A stretch of 64,000 bases of DNA from positions 1-64,000 of the forward strand of contig CAJNDS010000279.1 of NCBI GenBank assembly GCA_905221605.1, read 5' to 3'. Source of the stretch: Symbiodinium natans (taxonomy: Eukaryota; Sar; Dinophyceae; Suessiales; Symbiodiniaceae). Below the pieces are notes generated by a model. It was not told the origin of the DNA and ran no database searches. It saw only the letters and a program-made list of their open reading frames with translations. Positions within the stretch are counted from its first letter, which is position 1, and every line of letters begins with the position of its first letter. A program made the translations under genes and the position numbers. This document shows, piece by piece, positions 13,205-25,237 of the stretch.

Positions 13205-15672
13205 GGGACCTTGCCCGCTAAATATATGACCTTGCCCGCTAAATATATGACCTTGCCCGCTAAATATATGACCTGGCCCGGGCCATATATTTAGCGGGCA
13301 AGGTCATATATTTAGCGGGCAAGGTCATATATTTAGTGGGCAAGGTCGCCCTTTAGCGGGCAAGGTCATATATTTAGTGGGCAAGGTCATTTTTTAGCCA
13401 ATGGACCTTGCCCACTAAATATATGACCTTGCCCGCTAAATATATGACCTTGCCCGCTAAATATATGACCTTGCCCACTAAACATATGACCTTGCCCGCT
13501 AAATATATGACCTTGCCCGCAAAGTCATTAACATTTATATTATATATGAAAGAGTGGTTTAGGGTTTAGGGTTCAGGGTTGAGGGTTTAGGGTTTAGGGT
13601 TGAGGGTTTAGGGTTTAGGGTTGAGGGGCTGGGGCGCGGTTGAGGGCTTAGGGTTTTCTTGTTGGGGGGTTTTGGGGGGTTTTGGGGGGTTTTGGGTTTA
13701 GGGTCTAGAACTTAGGGCGGTGTTTTTCTTGTTGTGGCTGGGGGGGGGGGGAGGGGGTGGGGGCTTTGGGGTTTAGGACTTGAGTGTTTTTCTGGGGGGT
13801 TTTGGGGGGTTTTGTGGGGGTTGGGAGGTGGGGTTTTGGGCTAGTTGGGGGTTTAGGGTTTAGGGTTTAGGGTTCAGGGTTTAGGGTTTAGGGTTTAGGG
13901 TTTAGGGTTTAGGCACTCGCTGTCGGTCTTGGCCTGGGTATCGGCCTCGGTTGCTCTCTCGTTCTCTCTCGCTCTTTTTCCTTAGTAGTAGAGCAAGGAA
14001 ATCCCAAAGCTTAACCTTTACAGCCCCTAGGTACTGGACAAGTACGTTTCCCATTCCCATCCTCCTGCTCCTTTTTTACGGTTGCTTGCCAGTGCTTCGT
14101 CTTTCCTATTTGCTCTCGCAGCCATAAACCTAGAATTTGAGGGGCTAAGGAGTTTTGAGGGTTTGCGGCTAGCATTGAAATAAATAAAGGTTCGTGAAGC
14201 CGCGTTGTGGTTTCAGGGAGAGTTCATGGCCTGTTCTTAGATGCCTGAGCTGGCGAGGCTTGCGGATTTTCTGCACACCACCGTAAACCCGAAACCCTTA
14301 AAGTTACTGACCCTCAAAGCCCTGAACAGCCTACAGCCTAAAATGCTCGAAACACTCGAACGAGCCATTTCACGAAAGACTAGACGCCTTGAAGACTCCG
14401 CACACGTCCAACTAAATAGCACAAATCCCAAAACTAACAACCCTAGAAAAACAGCGAAATGTCCGAACCTTCCCCCTCCCCCCTGCCCCACTCTTCCGAA
14501 GGCTTTTCGCACCTGGGGGCTGGACCAGCTTCCCTGGGCGATGCAGCTCGGCTCATGGTTTGGCTTTTGTCTTTTTTGGTGCGACAGAGAGAGGAGTGGG
14601 CTAACGAAACTCACTGGACCTGCAGGTATACACCCTCTATGTATAAAAACCACCAGATGAGAAGTCCCTAAAGTCAGCCCGTAAAAGCCACAAAAGGAAG
14701 AACAACTTATGTCATACACACTTCTGTAACATACCGATATATCTATATGCACACCTACACATGCCCTCTTATCCCCAACCCTTGACCCCCTTGAAGCCGA
14801 CTTGAAACATGTTGTTCAGGTTCGTCATGAGCCCTACTCCCTCTCTAGCCATCTCAACCCGATGAAATTTCAATTTCCCGTTTACCACTGTGAGCCCTAA
14901 ACCTTAAAACTTAAAACCCTAAACCCTAAACCCTAAACCCTAGACCCTAGACCCTAGACCCTAGACCCTAGACCCTAGACCCTAGACCCTAGACCCTAAA
15001 CCCTAAACCCTAAACCCTAAACCCTAAACCCTAAACCCTACCAGCGCTGTACACGCAATAGAAGCTCTCAGGGCCTTCCAAGCCTCAGGCTCGAAGCCTC
15101 CCGAGCAGGCTTCAAAGTGATGGCGGCCCGGCCGACTTCTTGGGTTTTAGGGTTTAGGGTTGTAGGGTTCAGGGTCTAGGGTCTAGGGTGGGGAGGAGGG
15201 GGAGGAGGGGGGGCAGGGTGGCTTTCAGGGGCTCTCTTGAAGACTTAGGGTTTAGGAGTTTAGGGTTTAGACCCTAAACCCTAAATCCTAACCCCTAAAC
15301 GTTGAGGGTTTAGGGGTTGTTTCATGTTGCTTCTTAAGCGAGGCAGGACTCGACATGACCCGTGACCCGCGCTACTACCGAGGCTCCGAGCATCTTGGCC
15401 CGGCAGTACACTTTCTGCCCTTTGAGTGTTTAGGGTTTAGGGTTTAGGGTTTAGGGTTTAGGGCTGAGGGCTGAGGAAACCCAACCTCACCAGAAGGGCA
15501 CCTTAACATTTTCGGCTACCGGGCCACAAAAAAGGCATTGCGCCAAAGACTTGGGGAAGAGCGACTACTGGAAGAAGGCCATCAAGACCATCCTCAAGAC
15601 GGCGACTGGGCTCGAGTTCAGAGTTCAGGGTTCAGGGTTAGGGTTTAGGGTTTAGGGTTTAGGGTTTAGGGT

Positions 15673-15711
<39 letters not shown>

Positions 15712-15991
15712 GGTTAGGGTTTGGCTTTACGTCACGTCGCTCCCTCAATCTTCGGACGCACTTTTGTGCAAGAAGTAGTTCTTTGAAGCCCTGAAAGCCC
15801 CTAATTCTCTAAAACCCTCAAAGCCCTAAGCACCTAACCCCAAAACCCTTAAGTCTTGAACCCTAAAAACCCTGAACCCTAAAAACCCTAAACCCTAAAC
15901 CCTAAACCCTGGGGACTCCTCATGAGCAGCGAAGGTAGAAAGGTACAAAGATGACAAGGACCTCCTCATGTGGCTGGCCTCGTGCCTGTGA
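10458..15991 (+). CDS. Unknown 224-residue protein with N-terminal signal anchor, 10 exons
   Basis: Exons: 10458-10552, 11110-11140, 11941-11970, 12103-12172, 12320-12385, 14502-14621, 15109-15143, 15343-15425, 15535-15622, 15935-15991. They sum to 675 nt (224 codons plus TGA), and all nine introns keep phase. Donors are GT, GA, GA, GA, GA, GC, GT, GT, GT; every acceptor is AG|G. The start is the ATG at 10458, followed by a basic then hydrophobic stretch (LAALALNALGCFLLYELLG) typical of a signal anchor. Later segments include DLHDIYQNVDPLNFSFFN, ADELGFEAPVIIGFSHLG and a C-terminus rich in K, D and W. GFSHLG faintly recalls a hydrolase nucleophile elbow but is not enough to assign one. I do not recognise the family. 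Intron 5 is 2.1 kb and packed with repeats; others carry telomere arrays. Confidence 0.65.
12672..12890. repeat. 63-bp minisatellite, over three copies
   Basis: The ACGTGG(T)C-ACAGAATGGA motif recurs at 12672, 12735, 12798 and 12861, exactly 63 bp apart. The unit is a multiple of three, so it encodes a 21-residue repeat (core FLFQADKK) with no sign of function. Confidence 0.9.
12894..13075. repeat. 84-bp minisatellite, two copies and part of a third
   Basis: TTGGAAGCCATCTTGA recurs at 12894, 12978 and 13062 (84 bp apart), directly after the 63-bp block. Confidence 0.9.
13104..13203. repeat. Poly-G block of about 100 bases
   Basis: Almost pure G with a few A, T and C interruptions, including a final run of about 33 G. 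A strong candidate for G-quadruplex or R-loop formation, and for assembly error. Confidence 0.9.
13206..13525. repeat. 21-bp repeat in alternating orientation, large inverted repeat
   Basis: The unit ACCTTGCCCGCTAAATATAT runs forward three times (13208-13272). It flips at a palindromic centre GGCCCGGGCC (about 13274-13283), runs in reverse for five units to about 13387, and then forward again for six (13404-13520). Adjacent blocks can pair into long hairpins or cruciforms. Confidence 0.92.
14900..15040. repeat. CCCTAAA array with a CCCTAGA block
   Basis: Regular CCCTAAA heptamers flank nine or so CCCTAGA copies (14939-14996), a locally homogenised variant, at the 3' end of intron 6. Confidence 0.95.
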
Positions 15992-18098
15992 AGGTTGAGC
16001 CAGGGAACGTGTGCGTTGCACCGGGTTTCGGGTTTAGGGTTTAGGGGTTTAGGGTTTAGGGTTTAGGGTTTAGGGTTTAGGGTTTAGGGTGTTTAGATGG
16101 TTTGGGGTCTTTGGATGGTTAAGGTGAGAGGCGCCAACAAAAGCTGGCAGTCAGTTCTGCTCCGCCCCCCCTCCCCCCCTGCCACGATCCGCTGCATCCT
16201 GGACTCCAGCACATGATAGCTCAGACTTGTCTCTGCTTGTGATCACGGGATTGAGGCTCCTACCCCAAAGCCTGTACCCCTTTAGGGTTTTTTCCCCTGA
16301 ATCTACTCTTACTATGGCCCGTCGATTCCCTTAGAGAAGCTTTCAAAAGGGTGCCCCAAACCCCGAAATTCCGAGGCAGAGTCGCTTGATGTGACTGCCA
16401 AGGTAGGAAATGAGCTCGAGATTCCCATTGACACCAAGAAAGGCAGCGACTGCTTGTGGAAGCGCGTGAACTGGAAGCTTGTCTCGAAAACCCCCGCACG
16501 CCTCAACATTCCCCACCTGAACCCCTGAACCCCCCAAAGACCCAAGGCCCTATGTCCTACTAGCCTACATGCCAGAACCCCTAAATCCCTGTACCCTATA
16601 CACTCTATTACACCCTCTAAGCTCCTAGATTCTGGACCCCTGAAGCCTTTCAACACAACACGCAGCCTCGTGTCTTAATCTACGGGTGGGGCGGGTTTAG
16701 AGTTTAGGGTTTGGGCCCTAAACCCTAAACCCTAAACCCCAAACCCCAAACCCTAAACCCGCCGATGAGATGAGACGGAAGCCCGCACCCCGATAATCCC
16801 CAAAAAACCCAGTGCTCAGGGTGGCCGGGAAGGTCAAGAAGGCGACTTTGGGGTTTGGGGCTTGGGGTTTGGGTTTAGGGTTTAGGGTTTAGGGTTTAGG
16901 GTTTAGGGGTTTAGGGTTCAGGGTTTAGGGGTTTGGGGTTTAGGGGTTTAGTACTGGGGGCCTGGGGTTTAGGGTTTGGGGTTTAGGGTTTAGGGGTTTA
17001 GGGTTCAGGGTTTAGGGGTTTGGGGTTTAGGGGTTTAGTACTGGGAGCTTGTGGGGGGTTTAGGGTTTAGGGGGTTAGGGTTCAGGGTTTAGGGGTTTGG
17101 GGTTTAGGGGTTTAGTACTGGGGGCTTGGGGTTTAGGGTTTAGGGTTTAGGTTTAGGGGTTTAGGGTTCAGGGTTTAGTAGGGGTTTGGGGTTTAGGGGT
17201 TTAGTATTGGTTTAGGGTTTGGGGATAGGGTTCAGGGTTTAGGGGTTTGGGGTTTAGGGGTTTAGCGGTTTAGGGTTTGAGTTTGGGTTTGGGGCTTAGG
17301 GTAGGGTTTAGGTTTAGGGTTTAGTACTGGGGGCTTGGGGTTTTGGGTTTAGGGTGTGGGGTTTGGGGTTTTGGAATTGAGGGTTTAGGGGTTTCGGGAT
17401 GTTTGGGAATAGGGTTTTCGGGTGCGGGGCTTCTTGGTTCCGAGAAATAGGGTTTGGGGGTTTCGGGTTTAGGGGTTTGGGGTCTTGGGGTTTCGGGTTT
17501 AGGGGTTTTGGGGTTTAGAGGTTTCTTTTTGTTGTTCTCACCCTCGGTGTGGGGTTGTTAGATTTTAAAAGGCTCAACTCTTCTGCTCGCCCGGTCTACT
17601 CCTCGCCCATCCCCTGGGTGCCCAACCCCAGGGTGCCCAACAGGGTTTAGGGTTTAGGGTTTAGGGTTTAGGGTTTAGGGTTTAGGGTATGGAGTGCCCG
17701 AAAACTGGAGTGCCCAACCCCAAAGTGTTCCCAGAGTGCCCAACCCCAGAGTGTCCCTGAAGTGCCCAACCTCAGAGCGAAGAGCGTCCCTGAAGCCCCC
17801 CCCCCAGACCTCCTTAGATTAGATTTAGTGAGGGAATGCTGGAAGTAAGATATATTTTGGAATAGGGTTTAAGGGGTTTTGGGGGTTTAACCTTCTAGCC
17901 GACAAAGCCCTTAGTGCCGCCCGAAGCCCCGTAAACCCCGAGCGAGCGGGTTAGGGTTTGGGGCTCAGCGTTGAGGATTTCGGGCTTAGGGGGGGTTTAG
18001 GGTTTAGGGGTTTAGGGTTTAGGGTTTAGGGTTCAGGGTTTAGGGTTTAGGGTTTAGGGTTTAGGGTTTAGGGTTTAGGGTTTAGGGTTTTCCCGAAG
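15992..18098. other. Long spacer or intron region, mostly telomere-like variants
   Basis: Apart from a possible small exon near 16374-16400, I see only repeats: TTTAGGG (16028-16090) and the long degenerate block below, plus a set of GAGTGCCCAACCC minirepeats (17600-17790). Confidence 0.5.
16850..17520. repeat. Degenerate telomere-like block with higher-order repeats
   Basis: Mixed TTTAGGG, TTTGGGG and TTCAGGG units. A marker GTA(C/T)TGG recurs at 16951, 17038, 17115, 17204 and 17324, giving higher-order units of roughly 77-120 bp. Confidence 0.85.
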
Positions 18099-18853
18099 GC
18101 TGACCCGAACCATCCGGTGGGCCTCGCCATCGCCGGGATCGCCTCGCTCCTTGGGCCGGTGGAGGAGGGTTTAGGGTTTAGGGTTTAGGGTTTAGGGTTT
18201 AGGGTTTAGGGTTTAGGGTTTAGGGTTTAGGGTTTAGGGTTTAGGGTTTAGGGTTTAGGGTTTAGGGTTTAGGGTTTAGGGTAAAACAATCTCCGAACCC
18301 CAGCTCCATGACATCAAGCGCCTTTGTCCCCGCAGAGCGCTCGCCAAGGCCCAAGGTCAAGAAAATGGTCAAGCTCTGCCCAAACATCGAGGCACTTGTT
18401 TTTTTTTTGGGGGGGATGGAAGTGAGACGGCGGCTTCCTTCTTGACGTACTGTTGGTTAGTAGGGAATAGGGTGAATGCGGTACCCTATATAGTCCCATA
18501 AAGGGTATGTAGAGGGCCCTAATTCCCTCATGCCCTGCTAACCAACAGTCAGTTGAAGGGGGGCCGGTCCTTTCTGTCCACGTCGGATGATCGACTTCTC
18601 CTGACTCCTCGCATCTCATCCGACACGGGCATCCAAGGGACTTCCAGGGCTGTTTATGTGGGGTTTTGAAGGTTTTTGTAAGGGCATTCTAAGGGCTTTT
18701 CTGGATTTTGAAGGTTGTTTTTAGGGCTTTTCAAAGTTTTGGAGCTTTATATGGTTTGGTGCGCGCTTGCCCAAAGAGAGCTCCTGGCTGGCACAGGTCC
18801 TGGGAACCAACATCTACGGCCTCAGCCTCAGCCCTCAGCCAGCCATAGCCTGA
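18099..18853 (+). CDS. 3' end of an unknown gene (three or more exons)
   Basis: Three exons can be joined in phase 0. The first, 18099-18164, encodes a hydrophobic piece with HPVGLAIAGIASLLGPVE. A second, about 18340 to 18406, includes PKVKKMVKLCPNIE. The last, about 18776 to 18853, includes WLAQVLGTNIYGLSL and ends at TGA. The second acceptor is AG before C rather than G, so that boundary is uncertain. Upstream exons must lie between 15992 and 18098; one candidate is at about 16374-16400 (AESLDVTAK before a GTAGG donor), but I could not link it. A TIR element sits at 18449-18549 in the last intron. Function unknown. Confidence 0.4.
18166..18281. repeat. TTTAGGG array
   Basis: About 16 perfect heptamers directly after the GA donor at 18165. 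Confidence 0.95.
18449..18549. mobile_element. 101-bp TIR element (MITE-like), GTTGGTTAG family
   Basis: ACTGTTGGTTAG at the left end and its exact complement at the right, extending imperfectly into TAGGG. The interior is AT-rich (TATATAG). It lies in an intron. No clear target duplication. Confidence 0.75.
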
Positions 18854-18884
18854 CGTCAGCTCTTGGGTAATTACGAAGCTTGTG

Positions 18885-18988
18885 ATATGGTCAGTTCTCT
18901 AAATCCCTTTTCTGGGTACCCTAAAGAAGAAGGGCCGCCTTATAATGAGGACCCCAAAAGGGACCATATGCTAGAGAAGTGACCATGT
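18885..18988. mobile_element. 104-bp TIR element, ATGGTCA family
   Basis: The left end ATATGGTCAGTTCTCTA and the right-end complement ACATGGTCACTTCTCTA match at 15 of 17 positions. Confidence 0.65.
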
Positions 18989-19135
18989 GAGGGCTTGGGA
19001 GTTTATGGATTGGGGCTTCTGGGGTATACGGTTTAGGGTTTACAGTTCAGGGTGTAGTTTGGGGTTTCGGGTTTAGGGCTTCTGGGTTCTTTCTGGTCCG
19101 CAGAGCTAAAAACCACAAAAGCCGTGGCTCAAGGA

Positions 19136-22100
19136 ATGGGAGTTGCCGCGTGGCTGGGATCCACACCAACTTGGAAATATGCCCAGCATGCTCCTTCTTG
19201 TGCCCCACTCGCCCCAAGCTTGTGCATGTCCCAAAATAGGGGTACCCCTTTTATGCCGCAAATAGAATAGAATCCCCTTTAGACGGACTCCAAAAAAGGC
19301 CCTATTTCGGAAACCCCGAAAACCCCGACAAACATCAAATCTCTACAGGGTCGGGACTCCGGAAGACAGCATCGCCACAGTACCGATCAGAAAAGGGTCA
19401 ACTAGGGTGTAGGGTTTAGTGAGGCTCTGCCCCAAACCCCAAACCCCAAACCCCAAACCCCTAACCCCAAACCCCAAACCCCAAACCCCAAACCCTAAAC
19501 CCTAAACCTTAAACCCTAAACCCTAAACCCTAACCCTACATCTCTGCCCTCCAGGGAACGAGATTCGAGAAGTTGGCGAGCGCCTGCGTAAAGATGGCTG
19601 GACCAAGCCATGGGTTCCACGGCACGAAGTGAGGTGCTAGGGAGGGTTTTGGGGTTTTAGGGTTTAGGGTTTAGGGTTTAGGGTTTAGGGGTTTAGGGGT
19701 TTAGGGGTTTAGGGTTTATTTAGGGTTTAGGGTTTTTTGGTGTTTTGGGGTTTTGGGGTTTTGGATTTAAGGTTCCAGATTTGGTGCCTTTACGGCTGCG
19801 CAGGTTGGTGAGGTGCTATTGTATGAAAGCTGTGGCTGTCCGGGCTCGCAGATCTGAGTGTGCCAGGCGGGCACACAGCCAGGGGCACCAGGAGGGTGTT
19901 AGCAGAAAGGAAAGCCTGGAGGCCTTCCTTTTCTTCACCTACCCTCCCAACCCTAGGGGCTCTATATGGGCCTGAACCGGGAAGGTTCATGCAGGACCTG
20001 TCAGGTCTACCCTTTGTATGAGGTCCCTTCAACCCAAAGCCCTAGGTCCTAAACCCGTAGCCTTAAGTCCTAAACCGCTCTAAACCCACCCTAAAGCCGC
20101 ACACCTGCTACGCCCTAAGCCCTAAAACCCTAAAACCCTAAACCCCAACCCTAAATTTAAGAGCCTCCGGCTCAAGCCGCCGACCCCGCTGGAGCATAGT
20201 TGCAAGGTTTAAAGCTCAAAGGATGCCAAAAGTTGATTTGCTTGAGCCTCTGTGAAACGTTTGGGGGGGGGGGGGGTAGGGGGCGGGGGGTGGCAGCCCT
20301 CCATGGAAAAGCTGAGGAGGGAAAGAGGGAGGTTTTCACCTCCTTTTCCCATCCAACTCGCCGCCAGGGTCGGCGGACCCTAAACCCTAAACCCCAAACC
20401 CTAAACCCTAAACCCTAAACCCCAAACCCCAAACCCCAAACCCTAAACCCTAAACCCTAAACCCTAAACCCCAAACCCCAAACCCTAAACCCTAAACCCT
20501 AAACCCTAAACCCTAAACCCTAAACCCTAAACCCATACATCCCATGGGCCCTGCTTTGAGGCGTTCACGGAATGTGGACCTCTTGGGCCGTGGGAGGCCA
20601 CGGCTCCAAGATCTTTGGGTTCTTGAGGTTTAGAGTTTAGGGTTTAGGGTTTAGGGTTTCAGGGTTTAGGGTTTAGGGGGTAAACCGTTTAGGGTTCAGG
20701 CCCTCGGGAGCTTAGGGTGGTTTAGTGTTCTTTTTTCAGGTTCTCTGTTTTATCAATAGTAAGTGTACCACAGGCATGTCTAATACAAGAATTGCAGGCA
20801 CCCGCGCATAGAATAGCAAAGTAGAAGCATAAAGACGAGAGCCAACAATGACTTTTTCGTGGACTCACAAACTTCGTGCAATCGCTTATACTGATCCCGT
20901 GCGTACATTCACTACGTTCATTTCATTACAAATTAGCTCGCTCACTCACAACATTATCCCGCGATACTATCTTATTATTGCGCGGGGACGAGATTGGGGT
21001 TTAGAGGGTTTAGGCCTTAGAGCTGGCGTGAGGAGGAGGGCACCCCTTTTGTTCCTAGGTTTTTGCTTGGGCTAGTAGAGGTCGATAGGGTTTCGTGTTT
21101 AGTGTTTGGGGCGGTTGATATGCTTCCACCCCACTCTCCTGATGGGGATGCCCTCTGAAACCCTAACACCCTTGTTCGGTTTAGGGTTTAGGGTTTAGGG
21201 TCTAGGGTTTAGGGTTTAGGGTTTAGGGTTTAGGGTTTAGGGTTTAGGCCTCAGGGTTCAGGGTTCAGGGTTCAGGGTTTAGGGTTTAGGGTTCTCCAAG
21301 TCCGACTTGGAACTTGAAGCACGTAACTGTCTCTTTTGAGGTACCCCAAACCTCCTGGGGCGCGCCGATGGAGCAGCGTCTCGGCTGAGCTGGAAAAATC
21401 GAGGGGCAACCTTTGCTGAGATGGAGAAGGGAGCCGACTCATGAGATCAAGTCGCGCCTCAAGAGGTCCCTGTTTCTTGGGGCTTTGGGTTCTTGGGCTT
21501 CGGGTTTAGGGTTTAGGGTTTAGGGTGTAGGGTTTAGGGTTTAGGCTTTAAGGTTTATGGTTTAGGGTTTAGGGCTTTTCAGGGTGCAAGGCGTACGGAT
21601 GCAGGGTTGTGTTGATCTGTTCCACCAAAGGACCTCAACGGAGAAGGGGCGCTTCATCATGCGGGGGCTTCGCATGTGCGAGGACGATGCAACTGGGCTC
21701 GGACGTTTTGGCTTGGGCTTCAGGGTTTAGGGTTTGGGGGTTAAGGGTTTAGGGTTTAGGGTTTCGGGTTTGGGGTTGGGGTTTGGGGTTCAAAAGCCTA
21801 CACCTGAACCCTAAACCCTAGACGCTGCGCATGGCCATGGGCAGTCTCTTGACTGCAAGGATGTGGGCAATTCTCTCAATTAGGGTTCCTTTTTGGGGTC
21901 CCCTATGAACCTACTTTTCATGTTCGTGGGCTCTTCGGGCCCCTAAAGTTTTTCAGCCAGACATGTTCTATGTTGCATTCGGTACCCCTAACCCTGCTTC
22001 CATTGCAGCTGCCCTATTGAAATACTTTTGAAAATTCCTCTAGCACGCCCTCAGCACCTCCAAAAGCCCACTTTATGTAAACTGCACCCCCCAAGCCCTA

Positions 22101-25100
22101 ACAAACCCCAAATCTGAGAATCTGCCCCGGCCTCCACTGCGTTCTCAGCTCTCTCCGCTAAAGCCTAAAGCCTAAACCCTAAACCCTAAACCCTAAACCC
22201 TAAACCCTAAACCCTAAACCCTCTGAGGCGATGTGCGTGGGGTTCATGGCCTTCCTGTGGGGATGGAAGTGGGAGAAGACCGGCACCTCGGGACCTCCTA
22301 GCGAGATACCCCCATTTTTTCTCGCCCCTTCACTTCTATACATAGGGTTCAGGGTTTAGGGTTTAGGGTTTAGGGTTTCGGGTTTAGGGTTTAGGGTTTA
22401 TGGTTTAGGGTTTAGGGTTTAAGGTTTAGGGTCCTTTAGGGCGCAGGGCTCTGGGTTTTGTTTCTACATGTGTTCACGTATGTTGTTGGTCTTTATCCGA
22501 TCCTATTTCTGTTTATGTTTTTGGAATGAAGGATATCCTTCTGCCTCATTGTTAGGTCTCTTCATTTGTATCTTCTCTGTGTGTGATTTGTTTGTCGCTC
22601 CGAATGTTCCATCGTCAGGGAAGATGCGTTATCAAAACCTGTTAGACCCGAAAGCCCTAAACAACCCTGAGCCCTAAATCCTAATCCCGAAAAACTCTAA
22701 ACACCCTAAACCCTAAATCCGAAACCCTAAGCCCGGCCTAAGCCCTAAACCCTAAACCCTAAACCCTAAACCCATAACCCATAACCCATGAACCCTAAAC
22801 ACTCTTTTAGGTTTCTGGGGAACCGAGGGACATGGTTCGGCCTCATTGACGACTGGAGCGCGACGAAGGCCAACAGAGCCCAGGCAGAAATATGGCCTGG
22901 AGACTCCGCTTTCCCTGAAGTAACGAAGGCTCCTCCCTAAAACCCTGAATCCCTGAAGACCTCACACCCTAAAACCCCTAAAACCCTGAAACCTTCAAAC
23001 CCTAAAACCCTGACACCCTGACAACCCTAAAACCCTGAATCCCTGAACCCGAATCCCTGATATGGTTTATAGAATATTTCAAGGTCGCAATTAAGGGATC
23101 TTGGGGAGTCTTTAGGCGTGGAGGGTGGTAGAAAGGGGCTGCGGTTCAGGGTTTAGGGTTTAGGGCTTTGGGTTTAGGATTGTGTTGGGCTGAATTCGCT
23201 GAGGCATTCTCAACGACATCGGGCAACCAATTTACGACGAGTTCGGCCCCGCAAAGCAGAAGGAGTTCAGGAGCCGACCTTCTGTCTTTGGGGCTTCACA
23301 ACGATTTAGGGGTTTATGGTTTCGGGTTTAGGGTTTCTTCGGGGCTTTTCAACGATTGGCGGTGTGGGTTTTAGGGTTTAGGGTTCAGGGCTCAGGATTT
23401 CAAGCTTCAGTCCTTCAACCCAAAGCCCCTCAAACCCTAAACCAGTTAAACCCAGTACATTTCCAAAGCTCTACAACATCTCCAAGCCCTTCAAAATTCC
23501 AAACCCTAAACCCTGAAATCGCCGAAGCCGCTTGAACCCCTAAACCCTAAACCCTAAACCCTAAACCCTAAACCCTAAACCCTAAACCCTAAACCCTAAA
23601 CCCTAAACCCTAAACCCTAAACCCTAAACCCTAAACCCTAAACCCCAAGCCCTAAACCCTAAACCCAAACTCTAAACCCCAAAGCTCCAAAGCCAGGATT
23701 CACATCGAAGGCTTCAAGGTGGATGGCAAAGAGGTGGGGGGGGGGGGGGGGGAGGGGTTTAGGGTTTGGGGTTTGGGGTTTAGGGTTTAGGGTTTAGGGT
23801 TTGGGGGTTTAGGGTTTAGGGTTTAGGGTTGAGGGTTTAGGGTTTAGGGTTTAGGGCTTCCTCTATCTACCGGTCCCATGCCCGACAGCCCAAACTCTCT
23901 TATACGCCCAAAACCCCAAACCCGAAATTCCACCCTAAACCCCAAACCCCAATCCCTAAACCCTACGTATACCCTAGATTCGACCCTAAAAGCCCTAAAC
24001 CCTGAATCCTTTAGACTGGGCACCATACGGCCCTAAACCCTTAACCCCAAGCCCCAAGCCCCAAACCCCAAACCCTAAACCCTTAACCCCAAGCCCCAAA
24101 CCTAAAACCTAAACCCCAAACCCCAAACCCTAAACCCTAAACCCTACCCTAAACCCCCCCACCCTTCCCTTCCCCAGGCTGGACACCTCGGCTTCTCAGC
24201 GATGCGCGGGGGGGAGGTCCAGCTGGAGGTCTTGCCGGTCGTGTCTCGGCTTGGAGCGGGTTTTGGGGGGATGTAAGGGTTTGGGATTTAGGGTTTAGTG
24301 TTCGGGGTTCGGGGTTTAGGGTTTAGGGTTTAGGGTTTAGGGTTTAGGGTTTAGGGTTTAGGGTTTAGAGTTTAGGGTTAGGGTTTAGGGTTTAGGGTTT
24401 AGGGTTTAGGGTTTAGTGGGTTTTTAGGGTTTTTAGGGATGTCTGCACGGGCTTTAGGGCTTTAGGGCTCCTTGGCATGCAAGGCTCAGGAAGTGCAGGG
24501 TTGGTGACTTTTGGGGTTCAGGTTTGGGGTTTGGGCTTCATCGGGTCCAAGCCCTAAACCCTAAACCCTAAAACCCTTAAACCCTAAACCCTAAACCCCA
24601 AGCCCTACATATACCAAGTCTTGGGGACGAGAGGAGTTCCTCAGGCGACGCCCTTCGACGGTGACAACGGAGCCTGGGTTCACTGGGCCGTGACGCGGGC
24701 CGCCCGGCGTGAGAGTTTAAGTCCCCCAACGCCCCCGAATAGCCCCCTAATCGCCCCGAAAGATCCTTAGACCCCTAGAGCCCCTCAAAAGCCCGCAATG
24801 GCCCCCGAAGAGCCCTGAAACCCCGAAAGCCCCGAAAGCCCCTCGACCTTAAAACCTCCCCTGTAACCCTAAACCCTAAACCCTAAACCCTAAACCCTAA
24901 ACCCTAAACCCTTTTGAAAAGCATCCTAGCCTCTTCACTGAGCCATCCAAAACCCCTGAATCGTCTTGTGCCTCAAAGCTGCCTTCGGAGTTCGGGTTTA
25001 GGGTTTGGGGTTTAGGGTTTAGGGTTTGGGGATTACAGGTCAGTCGGATTTAGGGTCTCAAGGTTTAGAGAGCCTTGTAGGGTATGAGGGCATGTCAGCT

Positions 25101-25183
25101 CAGGAGACCTTGGTGCATGCGAAGTCCGATGCCAACTTCCCTGAGACGCCGCAGTCCGTGATTCCAGATGTCGTCGAAGGCGT

Positions 25184-25237
<54 letters not shown>

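Larger units (their letters stand above)
12386..14501. other. Repeat-packed 2.1-kb intron 5 of the 224-residue gene
   Basis: GA donor at 12386 and AG|G acceptor at 14501. From 5' to 3' it holds a TTTAGGG array (12404-12478), a 63-bp minisatellite, an 84-bp minisatellite, a poly-G block, a 21-bp repeat in alternating orientation, and further TTTAGGG variants (13557-13640, 13850-13915). Open frames here are low-complexity by-products. Confidence 0.6.

Noticed and set aside
12800-13294. Plus-strand frame with poly-glycine tail
   Set aside because: Runs through two minisatellites and the poly-G block; repeat translation, not a gene.
14237-14752. 171-codon minus-strand open frame
   Set aside because: Overlaps exon 14502-14621 of the + strand gene, which is supported by phase on both sides; no family seen on the minus strand.
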